A stretch of DNA of 64,000 nucleotides from Streptomyces cyaneogriseus subsp. noncyanogenus (GTDB lineage Bacteria; Actinomycetota; Actinomycetes; Streptomycetales; Streptomycetaceae). Positions within the stretch are counted from its first letter, which is position 1. Each line of letters opens with the position of its first letter. The stretch spans positions 1,178,001 through 1,242,000 of the forward strand of contig NZ_CP010849.1 of NCBI RefSeq assembly GCF_000931445.1, given 5' to 3'. The notes under the pieces are model-generated. The model made no database searches, was not told where the DNA came from, and saw nothing but the letters and a program-made list of their open reading frames with translations. The position numbers were made by a program, and so were the translations under genes. Below are positions 43,910 through 52,535 of this stretch, one piece after another.

Positions 43910-45640
43910 GTGGGGGGTCCATTGGGGCGGGCGAGGGGGCGGCGGCCCACGGTGGTGGTGCTCACCGCCCTGCGGGTGGAACACGAGGCGGTACATCGCC
44001 ATCTGGCCGATGTCCGTGAGGTCGAACTGCCGCAAGGCACCCTGCTCGACGTCGGCCGGATACCCGGGCTCGACTGGGAAGTGGCGCTGGCCGAGACGGG
44101 CCCCACCAACACCCGTGCGGCGCTGATCACGCAGCCCACGATCGAGTACTTCGACGCTGACGCGCTGCTCTTCGTCGGCGTCGCCGGTGCGGTCAAGGAC
44201 GACGTCCGTCTCGGTGACGTCGTCGTCGCCCGGAAGGTCTACGGCTACCACGGGGGCCGCGAGAGCACGGACGGGTTCCAGGCCCGGCCCGACGTCTGGG
44301 AACCGACCCACCCCATGAGCCAGTTGGTGCTCTCCGCTCGTCGGAACGACCCGTGGGTCTTCCTCCCGCCGGATGCCCGGCCTGCCTCGCTCCCCCGCAT
44401 CCACTTCGAGCCGATCGCCTCGGGCGATGTGCTGATCGGCTCGCGTGGCTCCGAGACCGCCCGCCGCATCCGCAGCCACTACAACGACGCCGTGGCCGTG
44501 GACATGGAGAGTCACGGCGTCGCTCACGCGGCCAGGATGCACAGCGCGGTGCGGATGCTGTCGATCCGCGGCATCAGCGACTTAGCCGGTCCCGACAAGG
44601 CCGCGTCCGACGCCGCCGGTTCACAGGAGACGGCGGCACGGCACGCTGCGGCCTTCGCCCTGCGGGTGCTGCGTGACCTGCGCCCTGCCGGGCGGCCGAC
44701 CCGAGAGCGGCCCCGAGGACCCGCTGTCGTCCTGGTGTCCGGACCCGGCCGCGACCCGGCGGCCGAAGCCTGGGACAGCCGATCCGTCGTCGATGTCGGA
44801 GGACGGGAGTACCTGCTGTACAAAGGCCCCGGCGACCTCCTCCACGAGTCGCGGGACGGTGACGTGGTCCGGCGGCAGGCGGTGGTACGTGTGCCCGACC
44901 GGGGTTCCCGCGGCTCGTACGCCTGGCTGCGCCAGGTCGAGCGGATACGGCCTCTCGCCGGGCACGGTGGCTTCGACCCCCTGGCCGCCCTCGAGCGGGA
45001 AGCCGGGCTCTGCCGTGCCCTCGGCGGACCCGGCGTCGTCCATCTGGACCGTGACGGGAACACCGCCACGCTCGCCCTGGCCTGGCCGGCCGACCCTAAG
45101 CTCGGCTCCCCCGTGCAGACCCTGTACGAGCTGCTGCCCGAGCCTCCTGCGCCCGCGACCCCGCTACGACTGTGGTCGGTCGTGAAGGGGCTCGCCGAAG
45201 TCGCCACCGTCCTCGAACGGATGGGCGATGAGAATCTCTCGCACCGGGCACTGCGACCGACCGCGATCGTCCTGGGCCAGCCGCAGATGGTCCTGCGGGA
45301 CTTCGGTCTCGCCGCCGTACCACCACGGCCCGGCGAGAACCCCGGCCCTTACCAGGCTCCCGAGCAGCGGTACGGCTCCGGCGCCCGTCCCGGACCCGCC
45401 ACCGACGTCTACCAGCTGGGAGCAGTGCTGTACCGCGCGTTGACCGGCCGAGAGCCCGGCCCCGGGGCTTTCGGGCTGCCTCCCGCCGCCATCTCGTCCA
45501 CCGCACCGGACAGCCTCGTCCGCCTGGTCGCCGGTGCCCTCCGGCAGCAACCCGGCGAGCGACCGCGCATGCGCACGCTCCGCCTCGCCCTGCTCTCCGT
45601 CGCCCGGGAGCTGGCCTCCGTCCCGCCACCGCATCGCTGA
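43910..45640 (+). CDS. Nucleoside phosphorylase-like effector fused to a serine/threonine pseudokinase
   Basis: This is a 576-residue protein. Residues 12-255 match the MTA/SAH nucleosidase / purine nucleoside phosphorylase superfamily (TVVVLTALRVEHEAV; LLFVGVAGAVKDDVRLGDVV; AVDMESHGVAHAA with Glu200; ISDLAG with catalytic Asp224). Residues 300-560 are a kinase fold with DFG (464-466) and APE (483-485), but the beta-3 Lys is Arg327 (AVVRV) and the catalytic loop reads HRALRPTAI, so its Asp is Ala447: a pseudokinase. A nucleotide- or nucleoside-cleaving toxin sensed or held by a dead kinase is a reasonable model but unproven. Start uncertain: GTG 43910 or TTG 43922, the latter preceded by GGTGGGGGG. 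It follows the WD40 gene by 85 bases. Confidence 0.8.
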   Translation: MGGPLGRARGRRPTVVVLTALRVEHEAVHRHLADVREVELPQGTLLDVGRIPGLDWEVALAETGPTNTRAALITQPTIEYFDADALLFVGVAGAVKDDVRLGDVVVARKVYGYHGGRESTDGFQARPDVWEPTHPMSQLVLSARRNDPWVFLPPDARPASLPRIHFEPIASGDVLIGSRGSETARRIRSHYNDAVAVDMESHGVAHAARMHSAVRMLSIRGISDLAGPDKAASDAAGSQETAARHAAAFALRVLRDLRPAGRPTRERPRGPAVVLVSGPGRDPAAEAWDSRSVVDVGGREYLLYKGPGDLLHESRDGDVVRRQAVVRVPDRGSRGSYAWLRQVERIRPLAGHGGFDPLAALEREAGLCRALGGPGVVHLDRDGNTATLALAWPADPKLGSPVQTLYELLPEPPAPATPLRLWSVVKGLAEVATVLERMGDENLSHRALRPTAIVLGQPQMVLRDFGLAAVPPRPGENPGPYQAPEQRYGSGARPGPATDVYQLGAVLYRALTGREPGPGAFGLPPAAISSTAPDSLVRLVAGALRQQPGERPRMRTLRLALLSVARELASVPPPHR

Positions 45641-45649
45641 GGAGCGCCG

Positions 45650-48600
45650 ATGTCCGCCGTCACCGTCGTCCTGCGCGCTCCGCTGGTGCTCGTCCCGGGA
45701 CTCAAGCTGGACGAACAGCTCCGTACGAAGTCGCGATCCAGTGCTGGACTTCCGCCGGACGTCACGCGGATCGTCCACGACCTGAACGAGCTTCGCAGCG
45801 GTGTCGCCGTGAGTCTCAGTCCCGGCAACGGCAAGTACAGACCGTCCTTGCTGGTACATACCCGCGCCTACCGGCTCCGTCTCGAGGCGACGAACCGGGG
45901 TACCGGCTACTTCGTCAAGCACATCGATCCTCTGCGCCTCGCCGATCACGCACGCCTTGCACGGTCCTGCCTGCTGGTGCGCCCGCCGGCCTGGCAGATG
46001 GTGTTCGAACTGAAGGCGGTGCCCGAGGGCTCCGACGCCCAGTGGCAGGCCCTTGCGGACGCCTGGCAGAGCCTCAGCCGTGGGCCGGCGCGGCACGCGG
46101 GCACCGCCCCCGTCAGCGACGCCCAGTCGGAGTTCCTCGACACGGTGGACCGGCTGATCGACGTGACCGAGGAGTATGCCACCCGCGAAGAGCGCGAGGC
46201 CGCCCCCTTCCCGTACCGGAGCCTGACGACCACCGGCGGCAGGCGCAGCAGCACTCCTCAGTCGATGTACGAGTTCCGGCTCATCGGGCCGGAACTGCCG
46301 CCGGTCGGCGCCTTCGTGCGTGTCCAGGGGGACACGGAGACCCGTGGCAGGGTGAGACGCGTCACGGAAGGGGCCGTCACGGTCTGCTTCGACCAGCCCG
46401 TGTCGTGGGACCGGCTGCCCGAGCGCGGAGCACTGGAACTCGTGCCGAGCAACGTGGTGTTCAACAAACAGCGGCAGGCCGTGGCGAGTCTCCGCACCGG
46501 GGACGCCGGCAACCCCCGCCTGCTGTCGGCCGTGGTCGAGCACCGTGTCCGCGGTATCCCGGCGACGACCGCGCAGCCGCATGAGAGCCTCGACCCCGAG
46601 CAGCTGGACGCTTTCCGCAAGGCGCTGGCCACCGAGGACCTGCTGGTGGTGCTTGGTCCGCCCGGTACCGGCAAGACCCGGACCATCACCGAGATCGCCC
46701 ACACCACCGCGATCACGGCCGACGCCGGCGGTGGCAGGGTTCTCGTCACCTCCCACACCAACCGCGCCGTGGACAACGTGCTCGCCCGGCTGCCGAGGGA
46801 TCTCGTGGTGATCCGTGTCGGGGACGAGAGCAAGGTCCATGCCGATGTGAGACCACTTCTTCTGGAAGAGCAGTCGGAGAACCTGTCGGAGGGGATCCGG
46901 CACGCCATGGCCCACCGGACACGGGCCTACCGGGAGGCGCAAGCCACTGCCGACTGGACGGCGGAGCTCGCGTCCCGGCTCGATCGGGTCGATGACCTCG
47001 CCCGGAGCGAGAAGGCCGCGGCCCTGCGCGTGCAGGATGCGATCCAAGCCGCCGCCGCACCGGCTCGCAAGGCGCTGGAAGCGCTCCAGTACGAGGAAGA
47101 CGAGCGGGATGCGGCCCGGCGGGCACTGGTCGATCGGGCGACGCGGCTTCAGGCGAGGGTACAGACCGAGCAGCAGCGCTCCAGCCGTCTGCTGACCGGC
47201 CGGCTGCACCGCAACAGGGCCCGCCGCGCAGAGGCGGAGCTCACCGCGGTGCGCGCCGAGATGCAGCGGCTGGAGGCCCTCGGTCCTGAGCTGCGCCGGC
47301 AGGCCGAGACGGCGAAGGCCGAGGCGGACCGCGCGGTACGCGAGGACCCCGCTGTGGGAGCGGCCCTGGCCGCCCGTCAGTCCGCGCGGCGTCGGCTCGA
47401 CGACGGCCTGCAATCCGCCTACGAGGCCGCCGGCGTGGCCGTCCAGGCACTCGGCACGGTCGTACCGGGCGTATCCGCACCCGCTTTCCTGCGCGATCCG
47501 ACCGAGGCGGCCGCCGCACTGCATGCGCTGCGTCAACGCCTGGAGGCATGGCTGCCCGTTCTCTCCGCACGCCAGGAACTCACCAGGCAGTGGCAGACCG
47601 CCGTGGGCCAGGACCCGGGCCAGCTGGTGCCCGAACTCATCCGCTACGCCCAAGTGGTCGGCGCCACCTGCATCGGAGCCGCGTCCCGCCCTGAGCTGTC
47701 AGGTGTCGAGTTCGACCTGGGCATCGTCGACGAAGCCGGCCAGATCGGCGTCCCGGACGCGCTGGTGCCATTGACCCGGGTCCGCCGCGGTGTACTGGTC
47801 GGCGACGACCGGCAGCTGCCGCCCTTCCTGGATACCGAAGTCGCCGACTGGGCCCGGGCGACGGGCGACCCCGCTCTGCTGCGGCTGACGTCACAGAGCG
47901 CCTTGGAGCAGCTACGTGCCGGACTCCCCTCCTCCCACGTCGTCCAGCTGACCCGGCAGCGCCGCATGCCCGCCGAGATCGCCGATTTCATCTCGGCCCA
48001 CTTCTACGCGGGACGGCTGCTCACCGAGAAGGAACACCGGCACACCGACCCTTTGTTCGCGAGCCCGATGGCCTTTGTCGACACCTCCCGCCTGCCCGAG
48101 CGCACACGCCGCGAGTCGCAGGGCGGCCGGGCCGAGGGCCGGACCCGTAAGGGCTTCTTCAACACCTGTGAGGCACGCCTCCTCGCCCGGCTCGCCGCCT
48201 TCTACCACCAGCGCGGTTCCGAGTGGGTGGTGATCGTTCCCTACCTCGCGCAACGCTCGGAGGTCGTCCGCCACCTCACCCCGCTGATCGGCGCCTCCGA
48301 ACTCGCGCATGCCTCGGTCGGCAGCGTCGACTCCTACCAGGGCGGGGAGCGCGATGTCGTCCTGTACGGCTTCACACGCAGCAACCCCGAAGGACGGATC
48401 GGCTTCCTCAAAGAGCTCCGCCGCATCAATGTGGCCTTCACTCGTGCCAAGAGCCAGCTGATACTGACCGGTGACCTGAGCAATCTGCTCAACGCGGACG
48501 ACCCCGGCTTCCGCGCGCTCGCCGAGGCCATGCACCGGCATCTGCTCGACCGCGGTGACCTGTGGGACTTCCACGACGTCATGGGTGCGCTCGACCATGC

Positions 48601-48655
48601 CGCCGCGGACATGACCGAAACGGTTTCCCCATCAGCGCGCAGGGGTCGACCGTGA
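45650..48655 (+). CDS. SF1 helicase of the Upf1/Dna2-like (AAA_11/AAA_12) type
   Basis: This is a 1001-residue protein. An N-terminal accessory part (1-300) includes a beta-rich domain (VGAFVRVQGDTETRGRVRRV). Motif I is VVLGPPGTGKTRTITEIA (Lys342), motif Ia is VLVTSHTNRAVDNVLARL, a long charged coiled-coil insert spans about residues 430-590, motif II is LGIVDEAGQIG, motif III is GVLVGDDRQLPPF, motif IV is QLTRQRRMP, motif V is VGSVDSYQGGERDVVLYGF, and motif VI is RRINVAFTRAK. The domain order is that of Upf1/Dna2-like DNA or RNA helicases. ATG 45650 has GAGGAG nine bases upstream and lies 9 bases after the pseudokinase stop. Its stop overlaps the next start (GTGA). Confidence 0.85.
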   Translation: MSAVTVVLRAPLVLVPGLKLDEQLRTKSRSSAGLPPDVTRIVHDLNELRSGVAVSLSPGNGKYRPSLLVHTRAYRLRLEATNRGTGYFVKHIDPLRLADHARLARSCLLVRPPAWQMVFELKAVPEGSDAQWQALADAWQSLSRGPARHAGTAPVSDAQSEFLDTVDRLIDVTEEYATREEREAAPFPYRSLTTTGGRRSSTPQSMYEFRLIGPELPPVGAFVRVQGDTETRGRVRRVTEGAVTVCFDQPVSWDRLPERGALELVPSNVVFNKQRQAVASLRTGDAGNPRLLSAVVEHRVRGIPATTAQPHESLDPEQLDAFRKALATEDLLVVLGPPGTGKTRTITEIAHTTAITADAGGGRVLVTSHTNRAVDNVLARLPRDLVVIRVGDESKVHADVRPLLLEEQSENLSEGIRHAMAHRTRAYREAQATADWTAELASRLDRVDDLARSEKAAALRVQDAIQAAAAPARKALEALQYEEDERDAARRALVDRATRLQARVQTEQQRSSRLLTGRLHRNRARRAEAELTAVRAEMQRLEALGPELRRQAETAKAEADRAVREDPAVGAALAARQSARRRLDDGLQSAYEAAGVAVQALGTVVPGVSAPAFLRDPTEAAAALHALRQRLEAWLPVLSARQELTRQWQTAVGQDPGQLVPELIRYAQVVGATCIGAASRPELSGVEFDLGIVDEAGQIGVPDALVPLTRVRRGVLVGDDRQLPPFLDTEVADWARATGDPALLRLTSQSALEQLRAGLPSSHVVQLTRQRRMPAEIADFISAHFYAGRLLTEKEHRHTDPLFASPMAFVDTSRLPERTRRESQGGRAEGRTRKGFFNTCEARLLARLAAFYHQRGSEWVVIVPYLAQRSEVVRHLTPLIGASELAHASVGSVDSYQGGERDVVLYGFTRSNPEGRIGFLKELRRINVAFTRAKSQLILTGDLSNLLNADDPGFRALAEAMHRHLLDRGDLWDFHDVMGALDHAAADMTETVSPSARRGRP

Positions 48656-49866
48656 CGGCCGAGGCCCGCCTCATGTCCTTCCCCGGGGAGCGAGTCCTGG
48701 AGGACGCCGCCTTCGGCCGGGGCATGGTGCCCACCCGGCTCTACGCCCTGCTGCTCCCGGTGTGGCAGGTGGAGATCCGCGCGGACATCACCGAAGGCGA
48801 GGACTTCTTCCTCATCGACCGTTTCCTGGAGCGCGGGCTTCGGCACGGTGCCCTGCACAGCGTCGACGAACTCGCCGCGTTCTTCGCCCTGGACCGTGCC
48901 CTGGTCGCACAGGCCGCTCGTTTCCTGACAGCCATCGGCCACGTGGAGGAGTCCGGGGGCCGGCTCTCCCTGACGCCACTGGGGCAGCGTTCCGTGGACG
49001 ACGACGTACGCTATGTGGTCACCCACCAGGACCGCCGCAAGCTGTACTTCGAGGCCCTGAGCTGCACACCGCTCACCCGGGCCCACTACGACGAAGAGGT
49101 CGTGACCCTGCTGTCCGGCCACGCGCTGGACCGGGTGCTGCGAAGCGAGCGCCATCCCCGCTTCACACCGATCCTCGCGGCCTCCGGCTTCGACCGCTCG
49201 GCCCTGGACCGCTTGACGGAGCGCACAGACCGCGCCCGGTTCAATCTGCCCGTCGCGTTGGACGCGCTGGAGAGCCTGGGTGAGGAGCTGGTCTTCCTGC
49301 CGGTCTATGTGGTGCGGGGCCGGGACGGACTCCTGGTCTACGGCCAGGCGAGGGCGGGGACCGCACCCGATCCGGAGCTCAGCGAGGTCTGTGCCCGGGC
49401 TCCGGAGCTGGTCAACGCCCTCGACAACGAGGAATCGGGTGAGGAGGCCGACGAACGCGTCCAGCGGGCCGCCCGGACATGGCTGCGGGACCGGGGATTC
49501 GACGCGGTCGCCCCGGAACGGGACGACGACGGCACCTGGTCGGTCTCGCTGCCCTCCTCCGCCTTCGGTGAGAACGGCCTCCGGGAGTCCCGCATCGGTA
49601 CCTACCAGGTGACGGGCACCCGCTTCTTCCGTGTGTGGTGCCCGGCGGAGACGCCACGCAAGCGCGCCCTGCTGGACCGCCTCGATCAACGCCTCGCTGC
49701 CCGCCGTCGGGTCACGCGCCAGGACGCGGAAGAACTCGTCGCCCGCCTGGCACGCCAACTGCGCCTGGAGGTCCCCGACCTGTCCCGGCTGCGCGCCGGT
49801 GCCGGAAAGACGGGTCTCACCGGCCTGGAGGCCCAACTGGCCCGACTGGAGAAGGAACCGAAGTGA
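48652..49866 (+). CDS. Uncharacterised winged-helix-like protein of the conflict operon
   Basis: This is a 404-residue protein starting at GTG 48652, overlapping the helicase stop; ATG 48673 is an alternative. Residues 45-120 look like a helix-turn-helix/winged-helix unit (SVDELAAFFALDRALVAQAA, then RFLTAIGHVEESGGRLSLTP). The middle (VFLPVYVVRGRDGLLVYGQA) is beta-rich, and the C-terminus is a charged helix. I do not recognise a named family. Similar proteins next to phospholipase-D- or helicase-type genes in defence loci often act as DNA-binding or structural partners. Its tight coupling to the helicase argues for a shared task. Confidence 0.7.
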   Translation: MTAEARLMSFPGERVLEDAAFGRGMVPTRLYALLLPVWQVEIRADITEGEDFFLIDRFLERGLRHGALHSVDELAAFFALDRALVAQAARFLTAIGHVEESGGRLSLTPLGQRSVDDDVRYVVTHQDRRKLYFEALSCTPLTRAHYDEEVVTLLSGHALDRVLRSERHPRFTPILAASGFDRSALDRLTERTDRARFNLPVALDALESLGEELVFLPVYVVRGRDGLLVYGQARAGTAPDPELSEVCARAPELVNALDNEESGEEADERVQRAARTWLRDRGFDAVAPERDDDGTWSVSLPSSAFGENGLRESRIGTYQVTGTRFFRVWCPAETPRKRALLDRLDQRLAARRRVTRQDAEELVARLARQLRLEVPDLSRLRAGAGKTGLTGLEAQLARLEKEPK

Positions 49867-49997
49867 TCGACACCAGCCAGCTTCTGCTCGCCCAGTACGA
49901 CCAGATCAAGCAGGAGCAGCGAGCCCGCATCGGCTTTCGTGACAACCTCATCCTTCTCGCGGTCCAGGTCGTGCGCTACGCCGAGCTCGGACACTGA
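49863..49997 (+). pseudogene. Truncated small ORF, probable remnant of a membrane protein gene
   Basis: GTG 49863 overlaps the previous stop, and the frame ends after 44 residues. The first 30 residues (IKQEQRARIGFRDNLI) match the start of a Streptomyces membrane protein family in which this segment is followed at once by transmembrane helices. Here the helices are missing and the sequence jumps to LAVQVVRYAELGH. An internal deletion between two family segments is the simplest reading. If complete, the protein could be the membrane component of the conflict operon. Confidence 0.5.
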
Positions 49998-50030
49998 CCC
50001 GGTCCGCCGAGCATGGCGGACGCCGCCTCC

Positions 50031-50453
50031 CTACCCGAGGAAGGACAACCGCACCTGCCGGTCGGGGTTGTCCCGGTTGGTGTCCACCAGGCACACCGAC
50101 TGCCACGTCCCCAGTTCCAGCCGGCCGTCCACGACCGGCAGGGTGGCGTGCGGGGGGACGAGGGCCGGCAGGACGTGGTCGCGGCCGTGGCCGGGGGTGC
50201 CGTGGCGGTGCTGCCAGCGGTCGTCGGCCGGCAGGAGGGTGTGCAGGGCGGCCAGCAGGTCGTCGTCGCTGCCCGCCCCCGTCTCGATGACGGCGATCCC
50301 GGCCGTGGCGTGCGGGACGAAGACGTTGAGCAGGCCGTCGCGGCCGGCCGCCACCTCGCGCAGGAAGGACGCGCAGTCGCCGGTGATGTCGACGACCCTC
50401 TCCTGGGAGCCGGTGGAGACGTTCAGGACTCGGGTGGTGAAGGCATCTGACAT
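50031..50453 (-). CDS. YjbQ/UPF0047 family protein
   Basis: This is a 140-residue protein matching the secondary thiamine-phosphate synthase / YjbQ family: VFVPHATAGIAVIETGAG and HRHGTPGHGRDHVLPALVPP contain the conserved histidines, and the end GTWQSVCLVDTNRDNPDRQV is typical. Weak thiamine-phosphate synthase activity was described for Escherichia coli YjbQ; the physiological role is unknown. ATG 50453. It marks the right edge of the accessory island. Confidence 0.87.
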   Translation of the reverse strand: MSDAFTTRVLNVSTGSQERVVDITGDCASFLREVAAGRDGLLNVFVPHATAGIAVIETGAGSDDDLLAALHTLLPADDRWQHRHGTPGHGRDHVLPALVPPHATLPVVDGRLELGTWQSVCLVDTNRDNPDRQVRLSFLG

Positions 50454-50542
50454 GGTTCCCATCCTGACGTATGCGCCGGGCTCCGGCCGGGAGGGGGCGC
50501 GGTCCCGGGAAGATCCATGGCCACGACGCTGTTGGTGGAAGC

Positions 50543-51628
50543 GTGAACAGAGTGCGCGAGGTCGAGGTCGTGGTCGTCGGGGCTGGTCAGGCGGGCCTGT
50601 CCGCCGCCTTCCACCTGCGGCGCACGGGGTTCGAGCCGGAGCGCGGCTTCGTGGTGCTCGACCGCTCCCCCGGCCCCGGCGGCGCGTGGCAGTTCCGCTG
50701 GCCCTCGCTGACCTACGGCAAGGTGCACGGCATGAACTCCCTGCCGGGGATGGAGCTGACCGGCGCCGACCCCGCGCGGCCGTCGGCCGAGGTGGTCTCC
50801 GAGTACTTCGCCGCGTACGAGCGCGCCTTCGGCCTGCGGGTCCGGCGGCCCGTCGAGGTGCGCGCGGTCCGGGAGGGGAGCGGCGGCCGGCTGCTCGTGG
50901 AGACCTCGGCGGGCACCTGGGCGACACGGGCGCTGATCAACGCCACCGGCACCTGGGACCGCCCGTTCTGGCCGCGCTACCCGGGCCAGGAGAGCTTTCG
51001 GGGGCGGCAACTGCACACCGCGCAGTACGCCGGGCCGCGGGAGTTCGCCGGGCAGCGGGTCGTGGTGGTCGGCGGGGGCGCCTCGGGCACGCAGCACCTG
51101 CTGGAGATCGCCCCGTACGCCGCGGCCACCACCTGGGTGACCCGGCGGCCGCCGGTCTTCCGGGAGGGGCCGTTCGACGAGGACGCGGGCCGGGCGGCGG
51201 TCGCGCTGGTGGAGGAGCGGGTGCGGCGGGGGCTGCCGCCGCGGAGCGTGGTGTCGGTGACGGGGCTGCCGCTGAACGACGCCGTCCGCAGGGGCATCGA
51301 GGACGGGACCCTGGACCGGCGGCCCCTGTTCGAGCGGATCACTCCCGACGGCGCGGAGTGGAGCGACGGCCGGCGCGTGGCGGCCGACGTGATCCTGTGG
51401 GCGACCGGGTTCCGGGCGGCTCTCGGCCATCTGGCGCCGCTGCGCCTGCGCGAGCCGGGGGGCGGGATCCGCGTCGAGGGGACGCGTGCGGTCGCGGACC
51501 CGCGGATCCATCTGGTCGGCTACGGGCCGTCGGCCAGCACCATCGGAGCCAACCGGGCGGGCCGCGCCGCCGTACGGGACATCCGGCGGCTGCTGGCGGC
51601 CGGGCCGGAGGAGGCGGTCGCCGCGTGA
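50543..51628 (+). CDS. FAD-dependent oxidoreductase (flavin monooxygenase-like)
   Basis: This is a 361-residue protein. It has a dinucleotide-binding motif at the N-terminus (EVVVVGAGQAGLSAAFHLRR) and a second, NADPH-type one in the middle (GQRVVVVGGGASGTQHLLEI), with an ATG-type motif (ALINATGTWDRPFWP) between. This is the arrangement of FMO-like and CzcO-type flavoproteins. It oxidises a small organic substrate or acts in metal/thiol chemistry; the substrate is unknown. GTG 50543 was chosen because the nucleotide-binding strand begins within ten residues. It stops 12 bases before the convergent mltG gene. Confidence 0.85.
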   Translation: MNRVREVEVVVVGAGQAGLSAAFHLRRTGFEPERGFVVLDRSPGPGGAWQFRWPSLTYGKVHGMNSLPGMELTGADPARPSAEVVSEYFAAYERAFGLRVRRPVEVRAVREGSGGRLLVETSAGTWATRALINATGTWDRPFWPRYPGQESFRGRQLHTAQYAGPREFAGQRVVVVGGGASGTQHLLEIAPYAAATTWVTRRPPVFREGPFDEDAGRAAVALVEERVRRGLPPRSVVSVTGLPLNDAVRRGIEDGTLDRRPLFERITPDGAEWSDGRRVAADVILWATGFRAALGHLAPLRLREPGGGIRVEGTRAVADPRIHLVGYGPSASTIGANRAGRAAVRDIRRLLAAGPEEAVAA

Positions 51629-51640
51629 CGTCCCGCCGGG

Positions 51641-52492
51641 TCAGCGGGCCGCCGCGGACGCGCCGCGCCGGTTGCGGTTGAACTCCTCGACATTGCGCTG
51701 GTGCTCCCGGTGGTCGGCGGTGAAGCGGGTGTCGCCCGGCTTGACCGTGACGAAGTACAGCCAGTCGCCCGGCGTGGGGTTGATCGCCGCACGCATCGCG
51801 GCCTCGCCTGGGCTGTCGATGGGTGTCGGCGGCAGGCCCATGCGCTGGTAGGAGTTGTACGGGCTGTCGATGCGGGTGTCCTTGAGCGTCGTCCTCAGCG
51901 TGGAGCGGTTCAGCGCGTAGTTGAGGGTGGAATCCATCTGTAGCGGCATGCCGCGCTCCAGGCGGTTGAAGATCACCCGGGAGACCTTGCCCATGTCCGC
52001 CTCGGTGGCGGCCTCGGCCTGCACGATGCTGGCGATGGTCACCGCCTGGTAGACGTTCATCGCGTTGCGCTGTGCCCCGGCGGCGATGGGAGCGCCGCTG
52101 AACTTCTTGTTCGCGGTGTCGACCATGGCGGCCAGCAGCTTCTCCGGCGTGGCGTTCTCGCCGAGCGGATACGTCGCCGGGAAGAGGTAGCCCTCGGGGT
52201 TGCCCTCCGCGTCGACCGGCAGCCTGAGACGGACCTTGGCGAGGGACTTCCTGGTGGTCCCGGGGGGCAGTTCGAGAGCCTTGTCGACGGCCTCGTAGAC
52301 CTGGCTCGCGCGCCACCCCTCGGGGATCACCAGGGAGGTCGGGCGGGGTTTCTCGTCGTCGCCCAGGGACAGCAGCGGCACCGCCACGGCGGTGCCGGCC
52401 ACGACGGCTCCGGTCGCGATCAGGGCGAGGCGGCCCCGGCGCGTCAGTCGAATCGTGCTCCTCGTGCTCCGTGGCGAAGTGTTCATCTGCAT
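51641..52492 (-). CDS. mltG: Endolytic murein transglycosylase MltG-like
   Basis: This is a 283-residue protein with one N-terminal transmembrane segment (LALIATGAVVAGTAVAVPLL) and a YceG/MltG domain: LVIPEGWRASQVYEAVDKAL, the catalytic Glu in IASIVQAEAATEADMGKVSR, and FNRLERGMPLQMDSTLNYAL. MltG cuts nascent glycan strands at the membrane. The protein is shorter than usual MltG, and Streptomyces often has a second copy encoded near aroE/alaS, so this may be an additional paralogue. Start ATG 52492 or 52486. Confidence 0.87.
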   Translation of the reverse strand: MQMNTSPRSTRSTIRLTRRGRLALIATGAVVAGTAVAVPLLSLGDDEKPRPTSLVIPEGWRASQVYEAVDKALELPPGTTRKSLAKVRLRLPVDAEGNPEGYLFPATYPLGENATPEKLLAAMVDTANKKFSGAPIAAGAQRNAMNVYQAVTIASIVQAEAATEADMGKVSRVIFNRLERGMPLQMDSTLNYALNRSTLRTTLKDTRIDSPYNSYQRMGLPPTPIDSPGEAAMRAAINPTPGDWLYFVTVKPGDTRFTADHREHQRNVEEFNRNRRGASAAAR

Positions 52493-52535
52493 GCGGGCAC
52501 GGTAACCCTCAAAACTCCGCAAACCCGGCATATCT

